From the NCBI RefSeq assembly GCF_923077115.1, contig NZ_CAKLPX010000001.1, positions 868,001-932,000 on the forward strand: a DNA stretch of 64,000 nucleotides, read 5' to 3'. Positions 49,990 to 60,082 of this stretch are shown here, in pieces. The first letter of the stretch is position 1. Each line of letters opens with the position of its first letter. Source of the DNA: Sinobacterium norvegicum. Lineage in GTDB: Bacteria; Pseudomonadota; Gammaproteobacteria; Pseudomonadales; Sinobacteriaceae. Position numbers and translations under genes: made by a program. Below the pieces are notes generated by a model. That model saw only the letters and a program-made list of their open reading frames with translations, was not told the DNA's origin and ran no database searches.

Positions 49990-51189
49990 TCAAGACACCA
50001 AGGGTAACATGCTAAGCGCCAAGTCTCGCGCTCTGACATCGGCGGCCAATAAAACCTGTAAACTTTCCGCCCCAGTATCGGGCAATTGGTTGAGCACCCG
50101 CTCGATCACCTCTGGAATTTGATCGAAGCCTAAATCGCCCTCTAAAAAGGCAGCCACTGCAACCTCATTGGCCGCATTGAGCACGCAGGGCGATGAACCG
50201 CCACGCGAATATGCCTCCGCAGCTAAACGCAGACAGGGAAAACGCTCGATATCTGGCGATTCAAAATCCAACCGGGCTGTGGCAACAAGATCCAGCGGGG
50301 AGACTCCTGAGCTGATACGCTCTGGCCAGGCCAGACCATAGGCTATCGGCGTCCGCATATCCGGATTACCCATCTGAGCAATCACTGAGCCATCAACATA
50401 CTGCACCATCGAATGAATAACGCTCTGCGGATGAACCACGACATCGACCTGTTCGGGCTCAACGCCAAACAACCAACAGGCTTCGATCAGCTCCAACCCC
50501 TTGTTCATTAACGTCGCTGAGTCGACTGAAATTTTACGGCCCATTGACCAATTGGGGTGCGCACAGGCCTGCTCTACCGTCACCGCAGCTAAACGAGATT
50601 TATCCCAGGTCCGAAATGGCCCTCCTGATGCGGTCAACAGAATTTTATCAACACCACTATTCTGCAATGCACCCCGGCGAAAGCCGGCAGGCAGCGACTG
50701 AAAAATAGCGTTATGTTCACTATCAATCGGCAGCAAAACACAGCTGTTTTGCGCCACAGCATCCATAAACAATTGACCGGCAACCACCAGCGACTCTTTA
50801 TTGGCCAGTAACAGGCGCTTACCCGCCTCTGCCGCAGCCAATGCCGGAGCAAGACCGGCAGCCCCCACAATGGCTGCCATCACCACATCCACATCGCCGT
50901 GGGACGCAACCATTGCCAATGCCTCCACACCGACCAAGACCTCTGTGCGCAGCCCCTTGCCCTGCAACAGCGCTGCTAGCTTTGCCGCTGCAGACTCGCC
51001 CGTCATGACGGCGTAACGCGGATTGAATTGCACGCACTGAGCCGCTAGCACCGCCGACTGCGTGTGACCGGTCAAGGCAAAAACTTGATATTGATCAGGA
51101 TGCTGGGCAACAACATCCAGTGTACTCACACCGATCGAGCCGGTGGCACCCAAGATAGTCAACTGCTGCATTTTTTCACCCGCTGTCAT
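49990..51189 (-). CDS. dxr: 1-deoxy-D-xylulose 5-phosphate reductoisomerase
   Basis: A 399-residue NADPH enzyme that makes methylerythritol phosphate in the MEP pathway. It has [16 protein letters not shown] near the start, [12 protein letters not shown], the metal and substrate motif [43 protein letters not shown] and [10 protein letters not shown]. An ATG at 51171 is an alternative start. Downstream of cdsA in the usual order; ispD and ispF are also in the window. Confidence 0.96.
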   Translation of the reverse strand: MTAGEKMQQLTILGATGSIGVSTLDVVAQHPDQYQVFALTGHTQSAVLAAQCVQFNPRYAVMTGESAAAKLAALLQGKGLRTEVLVGVEALAMVASHGDVDVVMAAIVGAAGLAPALAAAEAGKRLLLANKESLVVAGQLFMDAVAQNSCVLLPIDSEHNAIFQSLPAGFRRGALQNSGVDKILLTASGGPFRTWDKSRLAAVTVEQACAHPNWSMGRKISVDSATLMNKGLELIEACWLFGVEPEQVDVVVHPQSVIHSMVQYVDGSVIAQMGNPDMRTPIAYGLAWPERISSGVSPLDLVATARLDFESPDIERFPCLRLAAEAYSRGGSSPCVLNAANEVAVAAFLEGDLGFDQIPEVIERVLNQLPDTGAESLQVLLAADVRARDLALSMLPLVS

Positions 51190-51201
51190 AGCGACACCTT
51201 T

Positions 51202-52041
51202 TTAAACTGCAAGCTGCTGCAAAACCAACATCAAACCGAGCACAAACACTGGCGCTCCTGCACTGATACCGTCCATCCTATCCGCAATACCACCATGACC
51301 GGGTAAAATATTACCGCTGTCTTTAATGCCGCGGTGTCGCTTAACCATACTCTCCAGCAAATCCCCCAGAGCCGATGCCAGCGCCGATACCAATGCCAAA
51401 ATAAGCCAGACAGCGAGAGACATGCCTGCAACCACATCGAATCCATAGGCAATGGCAGCAATTGCCACACTCGACAGCATACCACCAACAAAGCCCTCCA
51501 GGGTCTTACCTGGACTCACAGCAGGCGCCAATTTGTGGCGACCAAACTTCTTACCCGTGAAATAAGCCCCGGTGTCCGCCGCCGCAATCATCGCGATCAA
51601 ATACAGCGTCAGCGCTACGGAATGCGTTTCATAGGTTAAAATCGCCAGCGATAACCAGCCACCGACCACAACGACCAACCCCATCAAGCCACGAGTAATC
51701 TTCGCCCCCCAGATTACCTTACTGGCCGGATAACCCAGCACCCATAGTAGCGCCAAGGCCCAGAAAACAACCACCCAAGATAGCACCTGTAGGCCGCGCT
51801 CTGAGGCCAAGCCCAGCTGCGGCTCGGCATATTGCGCGCAGACAAAAATAAGCATCGCAGCAATAGCAACATAGAGGCCACGCAACAACTGCGAAGAGAA
51901 GCCAGATAAATCACTCCACTCCCAGGCCGCTATCAACACCACCCCCGCAAACACCAGCGCCAGATAATCCGAGGGCAGAAACAACGCCCCCACAAACAAT
52001 ATCGCCATCACTACAGCACTAATTATACGTTGCTTAAGCAC
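51202..52041 (-). CDS. cdsA: Phosphatidate cytidylyltransferase
   Basis: A 279-residue membrane enzyme that makes CDP-diacylglycerol for phospholipid synthesis. About eight helices; the family signature DLLESMVKRHRGIKDSGNILPGHGGIADRMD spans residues 227-257, with the aspartates near the end. The start overlaps uppS by 19 bp. Confidence 0.95.
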   Translation of the reverse strand: MLKQRIISAVVMAILFVGALFLPSDYLALVFAGVVLIAAWEWSDLSGFSSQLLRGLYVAIAAMLIFVCAQYAEPQLGLASERGLQVLSWVVVFWALALLWVLGYPASKVIWGAKITRGLMGLVVVVGGWLSLAILTYETHSVALTLYLIAMIAAADTGAYFTGKKFGRHKLAPAVSPGKTLEGFVGGMLSSVAIAAIAYGFDVVAGMSLAVWLILALVSALASALGDLLESMVKRHRGIKDSGNILPGHGGIADRMDGISAGAPVFVLGLMLVLQQLAV

Positions 52042-52805
52042 GCATCCTCCTGCTCAATTTGTTCACTAGTCTTACCAAAACGACGCTGCCTGCCCGCAAA
52101 CTCTGCAATTGCTTGACGCAGTGCTTGCTCACCAAAATCAGGCCAATAGGTTTCAGTAAAATAAAATTCCGAATAGGCGCACTGCCACAACAAATAATTA
52201 CTAATGCGCATTTCACCGCCAGTACGAATCAACAAGTCCGGGGCTATCAAATCCGATAGACTCATTCGCTGCGCCAGCATCGATTCATCGATACTGTCAG
52301 CGGACAGCAGACCGGCCTCGACATCTTTTGCCAAACTCTTGGCCGCCGACGCCACATCCCACTTACCACCATAATCAGCGGCAATGACCAGGGTTCTACC
52401 ACTGTTATCGACGGTCAACTGCTCCGCCTGGACAATCTGTTGGCACAACTTTGATGAAAAACGATCCCGGCGACCAACCACCCGTAGACGTACGTTATTT
52501 TTATGTAATTCAGGTACTTCTTTTTTCAAATAGGACGAAAAAAGGCTCATCAGAGCTGACACTTCGTGCTTGGGTCGCAGCCAGTTCTCACTGCTAAAAG
52601 CAAACAAGGTCAGTACATCAACATCAAACTTATCACAGGCATTTAGTACACCGCGTATAGCCTCAACTCCGGCCTTATGACCCGCTGCCGCCTTTAATAT
52701 GCCCTGCTTCTTCGCCCAGCGATTATTGCCATCCATAATGATAGCGATGTGCTTCGGCACATTTTTCACCTGCTCAGGCGATAATATCTCGACAGTGCCC
52801 GCCAT
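52023..52805 (-). CDS. uppS: Undecaprenyl diphosphate synthase (cis-prenyltransferase)
   Basis: A 260-residue enzyme that builds the C55 lipid carrier from isopentenyl diphosphate and farnesyl diphosphate. It has IAIIMDGNNRWAKKQG (catalytic Asp), LTLFAFSSENW, DLLIRTGGEMRISNYLLWQ and the C-terminal YWPDFGEQALRQAI. The start region is preceded by a short gap to frr with a terminator. Confidence 0.96.
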   Translation of the reverse strand: MAGTVEILSPEQVKNVPKHIAIIMDGNNRWAKKQGILKAAAGHKAGVEAIRGVLNACDKFDVDVLTLFAFSSENWLRPKHEVSALMSLFSSYLKKEVPELHKNNVRLRVVGRRDRFSSKLCQQIVQAEQLTVDNSGRTLVIAADYGGKWDVASAAKSLAKDVEAGLLSADSIDESMLAQRMSLSDLIAPDLLIRTGGEMRISNYLLWQCAYSEFYFTETYWPDFGEQALRQAIAEFAGRQRRFGKTSEQIEQEDACLSNV

Positions 52806-52828
52806 AATTAAACTTCCAACTCAGATAC

Positions 52829-52861
52829 AAAAACCGCCATTAACCTATCGATTAATGGCGG
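52829..52861 (-). terminator. Terminator between frr and uppS
   Basis: On the minus strand a 10-bp perfect stem (CCGCCATTAA with TTAATGGCGG, 8-nt loop) is followed by TTTTTG. It would stop transcription after frr unless read through. Confidence 0.8.
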
Positions 52862-52899
52862 CAACACTCTACAGCCAACGCGTCTTAACGATTCGTTGG

Positions 52900-53457
52900 T
52901 TAGATCTGCATTAAAGCAGTTTCTTTCTCAGCCAATGCCTTGTCAACACGACCAACAAAACCGTCGGTAATTTTCTGAACATCGTCTTGAATCTTACGAT
53001 CCTGATCCTCGGTGATTTCTTTCTCTTTGAGCAATTCTTTAACATCATTGAGAACATCACGACGAATACTGCGCACAGAGACACGTGCGTTTTCAGCTTC
53101 TGCACGAGCCTGACGGATATAAGTCTTACGCGTCTCCTCTGTCAAAGCTGGCATTGGAATGCGAATAAGATCACCATTTGTCGCCGGATTAACACCCAGA
53201 TCAGACTTCATGATAGCCTTTTCAACCTCAACTACCATGGGCTTTTCCCAGGGTGATACCGTCAGCGTACGTGCATCTTCGACGGAAATATTAGCCACCT
53301 GCGACAACGGCGTCGGCACACCGTAATAGTTCACAGTAATACCATCGAGAATACTCGGGTGTGCACGACCAGTGCGAATCTTATTGAATGCCGATGCCAG
53401 CGCCGTGACGCTTTTTTCCATCCGCTCTTGAGCATCCTGTTTGAGATCATCGATCAC
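52900..53457 (-). CDS. frr: Ribosome recycling factor
   Basis: A 185-residue factor that splits post-termination ribosomes with EF-G. It shows MEKSVTALASAFNKIRTGRAHPSILD, then YYGVPTPLSQVANISVEDARTLTV, and the two-domain C-terminus with VRSIRRDVLNDVKELLKEKEI. All parts are present at the usual length. Confidence 0.97.
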   Translation of the reverse strand: MIDDLKQDAQERMEKSVTALASAFNKIRTGRAHPSILDGITVNYYGVPTPLSQVANISVEDARTLTVSPWEKPMVVEVEKAIMKSDLGVNPATNGDLIRIPMPALTEETRKTYIRQARAEAENARVSVRSIRRDVLNDVKELLKEKEITEDQDRKIQDDVQKITDGFVGRVDKALAEKETALMQI

Positions 53458-53551
53458 AAAATTTCCCCTTTAAAACAGCTTGTAACAAATTAATGGCATC
53501 AATAATAACGAGGCGAGGGCGAATACACCACCCCCTATAGCCCAATAACGA

Positions 53552-54289
53552 CTATTTTTCCTCGCTGATCAACGTACCCTCTTCACCACCAACAACAATA
53601 TTTAGCAGCGCACCGGATTTATCCATTTTAAAGACTCGAATTGGCATTTTATGATCGGAACACAACACGATGGCCGTTAGATCCATTACCTCAAGTTTGT
53701 TCTCAATAACTTCGTCATAACTCAGCCAGTCATACTTGGTTGCCGAGGGATCCTTAACAGGATCGGCAGAATAAACCCCGTCCACCTTGGTCGCCTTCAG
53801 CACCAACTCAGCATTCACCTCGATGCCACGCAAACAAGCAGCTGAATCCGTTGTAAAAAATGGGTTACCGGTACCGGCAGAGAAAATGACAACATCACCC
53901 TGCTCCATATAGCGCATCGCTGTACGGCGGTCGTAATGCTCAACAACACCACTCATCGGAATCGCAGACATGACACGGCTAGAAATATTCGAACGCTCAA
54001 GCGCATCGCGAAGCGCCAAAGCATTCATCACCGTCGCCAACATGCCCATATGATCGCCGGTAACACGATCCAAACCAGCCTTACTCAGCGCCGCACCACG
54101 GAACAAATTACCGCCGCCGACCACCAAACCAACCTGCACCCCAATACCTACCAGCTGACCTATTTCTAAGGCCATACGATCGAGCACAACAGGATCAATA
54201 CCAAACCCCTGCTCACCCATTAAAGCCTCACCACTGAGCTTTAATAAAATACGTTTGTATTTCCTATCTCCGACCGGACTTTGACTCAT
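53552..54289 (-). CDS. pyrH: Uridylate kinase
   Basis: A 245-residue kinase that makes UDP from UMP and [17 protein letters not shown] at the N-terminus, [29 protein letters not shown] and [16 protein letters not shown] are typical. The ATG at 54289 follows TAGGAGTCGGT; the longest frame begins with a TTG at 54334 inside the tsf terminator region. Confidence 0.97.
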   Translation of the reverse strand: MSQSPVGDRKYKRILLKLSGEALMGEQGFGIDPVVLDRMALEIGQLVGIGVQVGLVVGGGNLFRGAALSKAGLDRVTGDHMGMLATVMNALALRDALERSNISSRVMSAIPMSGVVEHYDRRTAMRYMEQGDVVIFSAGTGNPFFTTDSAACLRGIEVNAELVLKATKVDGVYSADPVKDPSATKYDWLSYDEVIENKLEVMDLTAIVLCSDHKMPIRVFKMDKSGALLNIVVGGEEGTLISEEK

Positions 54290-54330
54290 ACCGACTCCTA
54301 TATTGGGTTTTAATGATGTGGTTTTTACAG

Positions 54331-54360
54331 ACAAAAAAATAGGCGGCTAAGCCGCCTATT
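54331..54360 (-). terminator. Terminator between tsf and pyrH
   Basis: On the minus strand a 10-bp perfect stem (AATAGGCGGC with GCCGCCTATT, 3-nt loop) is followed by a run of seven T. It sits 8 bp after the tsf stop and 42 bp before the pyrH start. Confidence 0.85.
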
Positions 54361-54367
54361 GAAGGTC

Positions 54368-55234
54368 TTACTTAGAAGCTGCTAACTGCTCAGCAACCTC
54401 GGCAGCGAAATCGACTTCTTCGACCTCAATACCCTCGCCAACCTCAAAACGGACAAAACCAACAACTTCAGCACCGGCCTGAGCAGCAAGCTTAGCAACG
54501 GTGAACTCAGGGTTCTTAACGAACGCCTGCTCAGTCAAGCTGATTTCAGCCAAGAACTTCTTAATACGACCGCCAATCATTTTCTCGACGATGTTCTCTG
54601 GCTTGCCTTCCATATCAGGCTGAGCCTTGATGATGTCAGATTCCTTGTCGATAACGTCCTGCGACACATCGGCAGGAGATACAAACTGAGGATTAACAGC
54701 GGCAACATGCATCGCGATATCTTTCGCCAGCTCAACATCACCACCTTTCAAGGTAACCAATGCTGCAATCTTGTTAGTTGAGTGAACATAGCCACCAACA
54801 ACATCACCGGAAGAGTCAGCGGCGCGACGAACACCAATGTTCTCGCCAATCTTCTGAACCAAAGCCTCACGAGCAGCCTCAAGGTCGCCCGCCATGATAG
54901 CAGCAACATCAACTTGCTTCTCAGCAAATGCCTTATCAGCAACAGTATCCACGAAAGCCAGGAAGCTATCATCACGAGCAACAAAATCTGTCTCGCTGTT
55001 CACTTCGATTACCTGACCGTAGCTTGCATCGTCAGCAACACGGATAGCAACCACACCATCAGCCGCAGTACGACCAGCTTTCTTAGCCGCTTTCATGCCG
55101 CTAGACTTACGCAGGTTTTCAATCGCCTGCTCGATATCACCACCTGTTTCTTTAAGCGCCTTTTTACAGTCTAGTAAGCCCAGACCAGTACGCTCACGAA
55201 GTTCTTTAACCATTGCTGCAGAAATTGCTGCCAT
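54368..55234 (-). CDS. tsf: Elongation factor Ts
   Basis: A 288-residue nucleotide exchange factor for EF-Tu. [19 protein letters not shown] and the UBA-like N-terminal domain, [22 protein letters not shown], and [17 protein letters not shown] are all present. The ATG at 55234 follows AGGATAGGTTG; the frame extends one codon to TTG. Confidence 0.97.
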   Translation of the reverse strand: MAAISAAMVKELRERTGLGLLDCKKALKETGGDIEQAIENLRKSSGMKAAKKAGRTAADGVVAIRVADDASYGQVIEVNSETDFVARDDSFLAFVDTVADKAFAEKQVDVAAIMAGDLEAAREALVQKIGENIGVRRAADSSGDVVGGYVHSTNKIAALVTLKGGDVELAKDIAMHVAAVNPQFVSPADVSQDVIDKESDIIKAQPDMEGKPENIVEKMIGGRIKKFLAEISLTEQAFVKNPEFTVAKLAAQAGAEVVGFVRFEVGEGIEVEEVDFAAEVAEQLAASK

Positions 55235-55305
55235 CAACCTATCCTCGATAAAGAGTTTTAATACTCCCGCCCACTATTCACTGGGGCGAAAGCCAAGTAT
55301 TCGAT

Positions 55306-55331
55306 TCAAAAAGGGGGGCTAAGCCCCCCTT
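55306..55331 (-). terminator. Terminator between rpsB and tsf
   Basis: On the minus strand a 9-bp stem (AAGGGGGGC with GCCCCCCTT, 3-nt loop) is followed by TTTTTG. Likely a partial terminator that sets the ratio of rpsB to tsf mRNA. Confidence 0.85.
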
Positions 55332-55362
55332 CTTAGTCGCAAATTAATAAGGGCAAGCCTTA

Positions 55363-56115
55363 TTAGCCTGCTTTTTCTTCGCTAGAAGTTTCTTCTACGA
55401 ATTCGTTCTTAGCGGCTTCGCCAGCTTCGCTCTCACCCTTGCCTGCAGTCACTGCATCGGCAATAGTTTTCACGTACAAACGGACAGCGCGGATAGCATC
55501 ATCGTTTGCAGGGATAACGTAATCAACGCCATCTGGGTTTGAGTTAGTATCAACGATACCGATAACTGGGATGTTCAATTTGTTAGCTTCAGCAATCGCG
55601 ATACGCTCGTGATCAACATCGACAACAAAAAGTGCGTCAGGTAGACCGCCCATATCCTTGATACCACCGATAGAACGCTCAAGCTTATCCATCAAGCGAG
55701 TACGCATCAGAGCTTCTTTCTTAGTCAACTTGTCGAAAGTACCATCCTGCGCCTGAGCTTCGAATTCACGAAGACGACGGATAGACTGACGAATAGTCTT
55801 GTAGTTAGTCAGCATACCACCCAACCAACGATGACTAACGAAAGGCATGCTAACGCGAGAAGCTTCTTCACGGATAGCCTTGCCCGCTGCACGCTTAGTA
55901 CCAACGAACAATACTTTATTGCCGTTAGAAGCCAAGTTTTCAACCAGCGCAAGGGCTTCGTTGAAAGCAGGAACAGTGTGCTCTAGGTTAATGATATGAA
56001 TCTTGTTACGTGCGCCAAAGATGTATTTACCCATCTTTGGGTTCCAGTAACGGGTCTGGTGACCGAAGTGTGCGCCAGATTGAAGCAAAGCGCGCATGCT
56101 AATAGTAGTAGCCAT
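55363..56115 (-). CDS. rpsB: 30S ribosomal protein S2
   Basis: A 250-residue small-subunit protein. It begins [22 protein letters not shown] after four residues, then [51 protein letters not shown] and [25 protein letters not shown]. The C-terminus is acidic. First gene of the long minus-strand block; ribosome binding site TTAGGTAAAACT. Confidence 0.98.
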   Translation of the reverse strand: MATTISMRALLQSGAHFGHQTRYWNPKMGKYIFGARNKIHIINLEHTVPAFNEALALVENLASNGNKVLFVGTKRAAGKAIREEASRVSMPFVSHRWLGGMLTNYKTIRQSIRRLREFEAQAQDGTFDKLTKKEALMRTRLMDKLERSIGGIKDMGGLPDALFVVDVDHERIAIAEANKLNIPVIGIVDTNSNPDGVDYVIPANDDAIRAVRLYVKTIADAVTAGKGESEAGEAAKNEFVEETSSEEKAG

Positions 56116-56485
56116 AGTTTTACCTAATATATATTACGGGTTATTCCTCCACGTGCCCCATCTTTAAACCCTTACGGGCACCCAAAAAGAATGTGACGAC
56201 ACGTGTGTGACGTTTACCGTTCAATGACGGCGTGCGCTTTATACCACAGCGGCGGCAAAACTGAAAGGCAAAATCGCTGCCACAGCCCACACAGTACCTG
56301 ACTGTTTTTATCAACTTTCGCCTTTTTCGCTAAAAAATAGGGTACAATGCCGCCATTCGTATTTCTGTCACAGCCTCTGCCGGACGGCCTCAAGCATTCT
56401 TCGCCGCCTCCATACAACGCAACAGGCCAACGACTAAAGACCAGTATTATCGGCAGATTGCCGAGGGAATTCATTGGAACCACAT
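56116..56485. other. Divergent rpsB-map promoter region
   Basis: 370 bp without a gene. It holds the rpsB leader and candidate promoters for both directions: the -10 box at 56238-56243 on the minus strand, and TACAAT near 56343-56348 on the plus strand, whose -35 is weak. No riboswitch was recognised. Confidence 0.5.
56238..56243 (-). promoter_or_regulatory. Probable extended -10 promoter of rpsB
   Basis: On the minus strand TGGTATAAA is an extended -10 (TG-N-TATAAA), followed by the GC-rich discriminator GCGCACGCC. TTTCAG lies 17 bp upstream as a weak -35. The leader would be about 115 nt. GC-rich discriminators are typical of stringently controlled ribosomal promoters. Confidence 0.5.
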
Positions 56486-57307
56486 ATGACTGTTAGCATC
56501 AAAACCCCCGAACAAATCCAAAAAATGCGTGTAGCCGGCAAGCTCGCTGCCGATGTCCTTGAAATGATCGAACCCTATGTCAAGGTCGGCGTCACCACCG
56601 GCGAACTCGATCGCATCTGTCATGAATACATTACCAAGGAGCGCGATGCCATTCCCGCACCGCTCAACTACCATGGCTTTCCCAAATCTATTTGCACCTC
56701 AATCAACCATGTGATCTGCCACGGCATTCCCTCCGACAGCAAAAAACTGAAAGAGGGTGACATTCTCAACATCGACATTACCGTGATCAAAGATGGTTTC
56801 CACGGCGACACCAGCAAGATGTTCTATCTCGGTAATGTACCGAACTATATGAAAAAATTGGCCGAGCGCTCACAATTCTGCCTGTATAAAGCACTTGAGA
56901 TTGTCAAGCCCGGCACCACGCTTGGCGACATCGGCGCAATTATTCAAAAACATGCCGAGAAGAAAGACGCCAATGGTGTCAGCTATAGCATTGTTCAGGA
57001 GTACTGCGGCCACGGTATTGGCGAAGTATTCCATGAGGAGCCTCAGGTCTTACACTACGGTGTAGCCGGACAGGGCTTGGCGCTAAAAGAGGGAATGACC
57101 TTTACCATCGAGCCGATGCTCAATGCTGGCAAGCGCCACACCAAACTTAACAACAAAGACGGCTGGACCGTCACAACCAAAGACGGAAAGCCGTCCGCCC
57201 AGTGGGAACACACCATTGTGGTCACCGCCGACGGCTGTGAGATTCTCACCGCCCGCCAAGAAGAGCTGGAGGCCTTTAGTGGCTGCGCCATCTTCCGCAA
57301 AGACTAG
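56486..57307 (+). CDS. map: Methionine aminopeptidase type I
   Basis: A 273-residue metallopeptidase that removes the initiator methionine. It has MRVAGKLAADVLEMI, HGIPSDSKKLKEGDILNIDIT (first metal Asp), FHGDTSKMFYLG, YCGHGIGEVFHEEPQ (His) and FTIEPMLN, WEHTIVV (Glu ligands). The ATG at 56486 is chosen; the longest frame starts with a TTG at 56474. Divergent from rpsB. A GC-rich hairpin between map and glnD has no T-run. Confidence 0.97.
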   Translation: MTVSIKTPEQIQKMRVAGKLAADVLEMIEPYVKVGVTTGELDRICHEYITKERDAIPAPLNYHGFPKSICTSINHVICHGIPSDSKKLKEGDILNIDITVIKDGFHGDTSKMFYLGNVPNYMKKLAERSQFCLYKALEIVKPGTTLGDIGAIIQKHAEKKDANGVSYSIVQEYCGHGIGEVFHEEPQVLHYGVAGQGLALKEGMTFTIEPMLNAGKRHTKLNNKDGWTVTTKDGKPSAQWEHTIVVTADGCEILTARQEELEAFSGCAIFRKD

Positions 57308-57391
57308 CACTCGACATCCGCCCAGCCTTTGCGCTGGGCAATCGGCCAGCAAATTAGCCAGCCCCTCCCAAACATAAATAATGACGGCGAT

Positions 57392-60058
57392 ATGACGACC
57401 ACGTTAATAGATATCTACCAAGTCACCGAGCAACTCATCGACAATCCAACGCCTCAGCTGCCGCTGAAGGCCGCGATAAAAGAAGGCTCCGAGTTACTCA
57501 ACCAGCAATTTTTAGAGGGTAGAAACGTCACCGAGTTGGTAAGAGAACGCGCCGTACTCATTGACGCTATTATCGACCTCTGCTGGAAAAACTGTCAACT
57601 ACTCGGCCAACAGATGACCCTAGTGGCTGTTGGCGGCTACGGCCGCGGGGAACTTCACCCCTTCTCCGATATCGACATTCTGGTGCTACTAAAAACCGAG
57701 CCCGACGCCGAAGCTCAGGCATCACTGGAAAAGTTTATCACCCTGCTGTGGGATCTCGGTCTGGATATCGGTCACAGTGTTCGCACCAGCGACGAGTGCG
57801 TGGCCGAGGCCAGTAAAGATATCACCATTGCCACCGCGCTGATGGAATCTCGAGTACTCAGTGGCAATTGCGAACTGCACGAGCAAATGAAACAAGCCAC
57901 AGATCCGAGCAACGTCTGGGACAGTCGGGAGTTCTTCCAGGCCAAATGCCAGGAGCAGCAAAATCGACACGATAAGTTTGCCAACACCGAATACAATCTT
58001 GAGCCCAATGTGAAGTCATCACCGGGGGGCTTGCGCGATATACAGGTCATCGACTGGGTGACCAAACGCCACTTTGCCACCAGCGATCGCTCGCAATTGG
58101 TCAGCAATCAATTCCTCACCGATGAAGAATTCAAAATAATTGAAGATGGTCGCAATTTTATGTGGCAGGTCCGCTGGGCACTTCACATGGTGGCCAACCG
58201 AGCTGAAGATAGGCTGCTGTTCGACTATCAGCGCCAGCTTTCCGAAATCTTTGGTTTTACCGACGGCGACGAGCGCCATAACATTGAGCAATTTATGCAA
58301 CGCTTTTACCGTTGGGCTATTGCGCTATCGGAGCTCAACGATCTAATTATTCAGCACTTCAACGAGGCAATTATTCAGGCCTGCGAGCCCGAAGAAGTAA
58401 TGGAGATCAACACCCGCTTCCGCATTCGCAACAATCTCATTGAAGCGGCTAACGAAACTGTTTTTCAAAAACACCCCTCGGCCCTGCTTGAGGTGTTCGT
58501 ACTGCTCGCCAACAACCCCCACATCGAAGGCGTAAGAGCAGCGACTATTCGATTGATACGCGATGGCCGTCACCTGATTGATGACGCCTTTCGCGAGAAC
58601 CCTAAGAACCGACAACTATTTGCCGAATTACTGCGCGGCAATCACTTGCTGGCCACCTCACTACACCGAATGAAACGCTACGGCATCCTCGGCAACTACC
58701 TGCCAGAATTTGGCAAAATTATCGGCCAGATGCAGCACGACCTCTTTCATATTTACACCGTTGACGCCCACACCATTCAAGTAGTGCGCAATATGCGGCA
58801 TTTTGGCTATGATGAGTATCGCGAGAAGTTTCCCCTCGCCTCCTCTATCCACAACAGAATGGACAAGGTTGAGCTGCTCTATACCGCCGGTCTCTATCAT
58901 GATATTGCCAAGGGTCGCGGTGGCGATCACAGCGAACTCGGCCAGGAGGACGCCAGACAATTTTGCATCAACCACGGCTATAGCAAATCTGATACCAACC
59001 TCGTCGTCTGGATGGTCAAGCATCATCTCACCATGTCGAGTATTGCCCAACGCAAAGACATTTCCGACCCCGAAGTCATCCGCGACTTTGCCAACCTGGT
59101 CGGCGATCAACGCCACCTCGATTATCTCTACGCTCTGACAGTCGCCGATATCAACGCCACCAATCCAACACTGTGGACAAGTTGGCGAGCAGCGCTGATG
59201 CGTCAATTATATTTAGAGACCAAGCGCGCGTTGCGACGCGGCCTAGAAAACCACGTCGACAAAGAAGAATTGGTTGCCGACATTAAAGAGCGGGCCATCC
59301 GGCTATTAGAAGACAAGGGCTTTGATGCTGAAGACGTTCTAAACTTCTGGGACAACCCCGGTGACGAGTATTTTCTGCGTCACTCACCGCGCGAAATTGC
59401 CTGGCATACCGAGGCAACCGCCGGCCATGGCGATAGCACTAAACCGCTGATTTTGATTGAAGACACCCTCGATAAACTTTACGAGGGAGCCACCCACATT
59501 TTTATTCGCACCACAGAACATAAGTACCTGTTCGCCAATGTCGCCGCCTGTTTCGAGCAGCTCAACCTCAGCATTCAAGATGCCCGTATCATTACCACAG
59601 AATCAGGCCTGTGTATGGACACCTTTATCGTTCTTGACGCCAACGGGGAAGCCATCGGCACCTCGCCTCAACGTCTCAAAACCATCCGCAAAAAACTCAA
59701 CGAATACCTCAGCACGCAACAGCAGGTAATCGATAACGTGTCGCGCTTTATCCCGCGTCAATTGAAGCACTTCAACAACCCAACCAATGTCACCATCATT
59801 ACCGACACACAAAAAGAACAGACCATTATCGAAGTGATAACACCAGACAGACCTGGGTTACTGGCTCTGGTCGGTTTAATTTTTGCCGAGAACCAATTGA
59901 TGTTGCAAAACGCCAAGATATCGACGCTCGGTGAGCGAGTAGAGGATGTATTCTTTATCACTGACAACAATGGCAAAGCGATAGAAGATGCCGATGTCAG
60001 CGAGAGAATTTGCCAGCAACTGCGCCTTCAGCTCGACCAGAATGTCAACGATCAATAA
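57392..60058 (+). CDS. glnD: Bifunctional uridylyltransferase/uridylyl-removing enzyme GlnD
   Basis: An 888-residue sensor of glutamine that modifies the PII protein. The N-terminal nucleotidyltransferase has GGYGRGELHPFSDIDILVLL. A helical domain and the HD domain for uridylyl removal follow (LYHDIAKGRGGDHSELGQEDA). Two ACT domains end the protein (IFIRTTEHKYLFANVA and IIEVITPDRPGLLALVGLIF). The ATG at 57392 is chosen over 57329 by family start. Confidence 0.97.
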   Translation: MTTTLIDIYQVTEQLIDNPTPQLPLKAAIKEGSELLNQQFLEGRNVTELVRERAVLIDAIIDLCWKNCQLLGQQMTLVAVGGYGRGELHPFSDIDILVLLKTEPDAEAQASLEKFITLLWDLGLDIGHSVRTSDECVAEASKDITIATALMESRVLSGNCELHEQMKQATDPSNVWDSREFFQAKCQEQQNRHDKFANTEYNLEPNVKSSPGGLRDIQVIDWVTKRHFATSDRSQLVSNQFLTDEEFKIIEDGRNFMWQVRWALHMVANRAEDRLLFDYQRQLSEIFGFTDGDERHNIEQFMQRFYRWAIALSELNDLIIQHFNEAIIQACEPEEVMEINTRFRIRNNLIEAANETVFQKHPSALLEVFVLLANNPHIEGVRAATIRLIRDGRHLIDDAFRENPKNRQLFAELLRGNHLLATSLHRMKRYGILGNYLPEFGKIIGQMQHDLFHIYTVDAHTIQVVRNMRHFGYDEYREKFPLASSIHNRMDKVELLYTAGLYHDIAKGRGGDHSELGQEDARQFCINHGYSKSDTNLVVWMVKHHLTMSSIAQRKDISDPEVIRDFANLVGDQRHLDYLYALTVADINATNPTLWTSWRAALMRQLYLETKRALRRGLENHVDKEELVADIKERAIRLLEDKGFDAEDVLNFWDNPGDEYFLRHSPREIAWHTEATAGHGDSTKPLILIEDTLDKLYEGATHIFIRTTEHKYLFANVAACFEQLNLSIQDARIITTESGLCMDTFIVLDANGEAIGTSPQRLKTIRKKLNEYLSTQQQVIDNVSRFIPRQLKHFNNPTNVTIITDTQKEQTIIEVITPDRPGLLALVGLIFAENQLMLQNAKISTLGERVEDVFFITDNNGKAIEDADVSERICQQLRLQLDQNVNDQ

Positions 60059-60082
60059 TTTAACCATCGATACTAAACTGCT

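Noticed and set aside
57314-57340. GCCCAGC / GCTGGGC hairpin between map and glnD
   Set aside because: No T-run follows and no family of such elements is recognised.
58661-59206. 181-codon antisense frame inside glnD
   Set aside because: It is the complement of a well-supported coding sequence with no independent signals.
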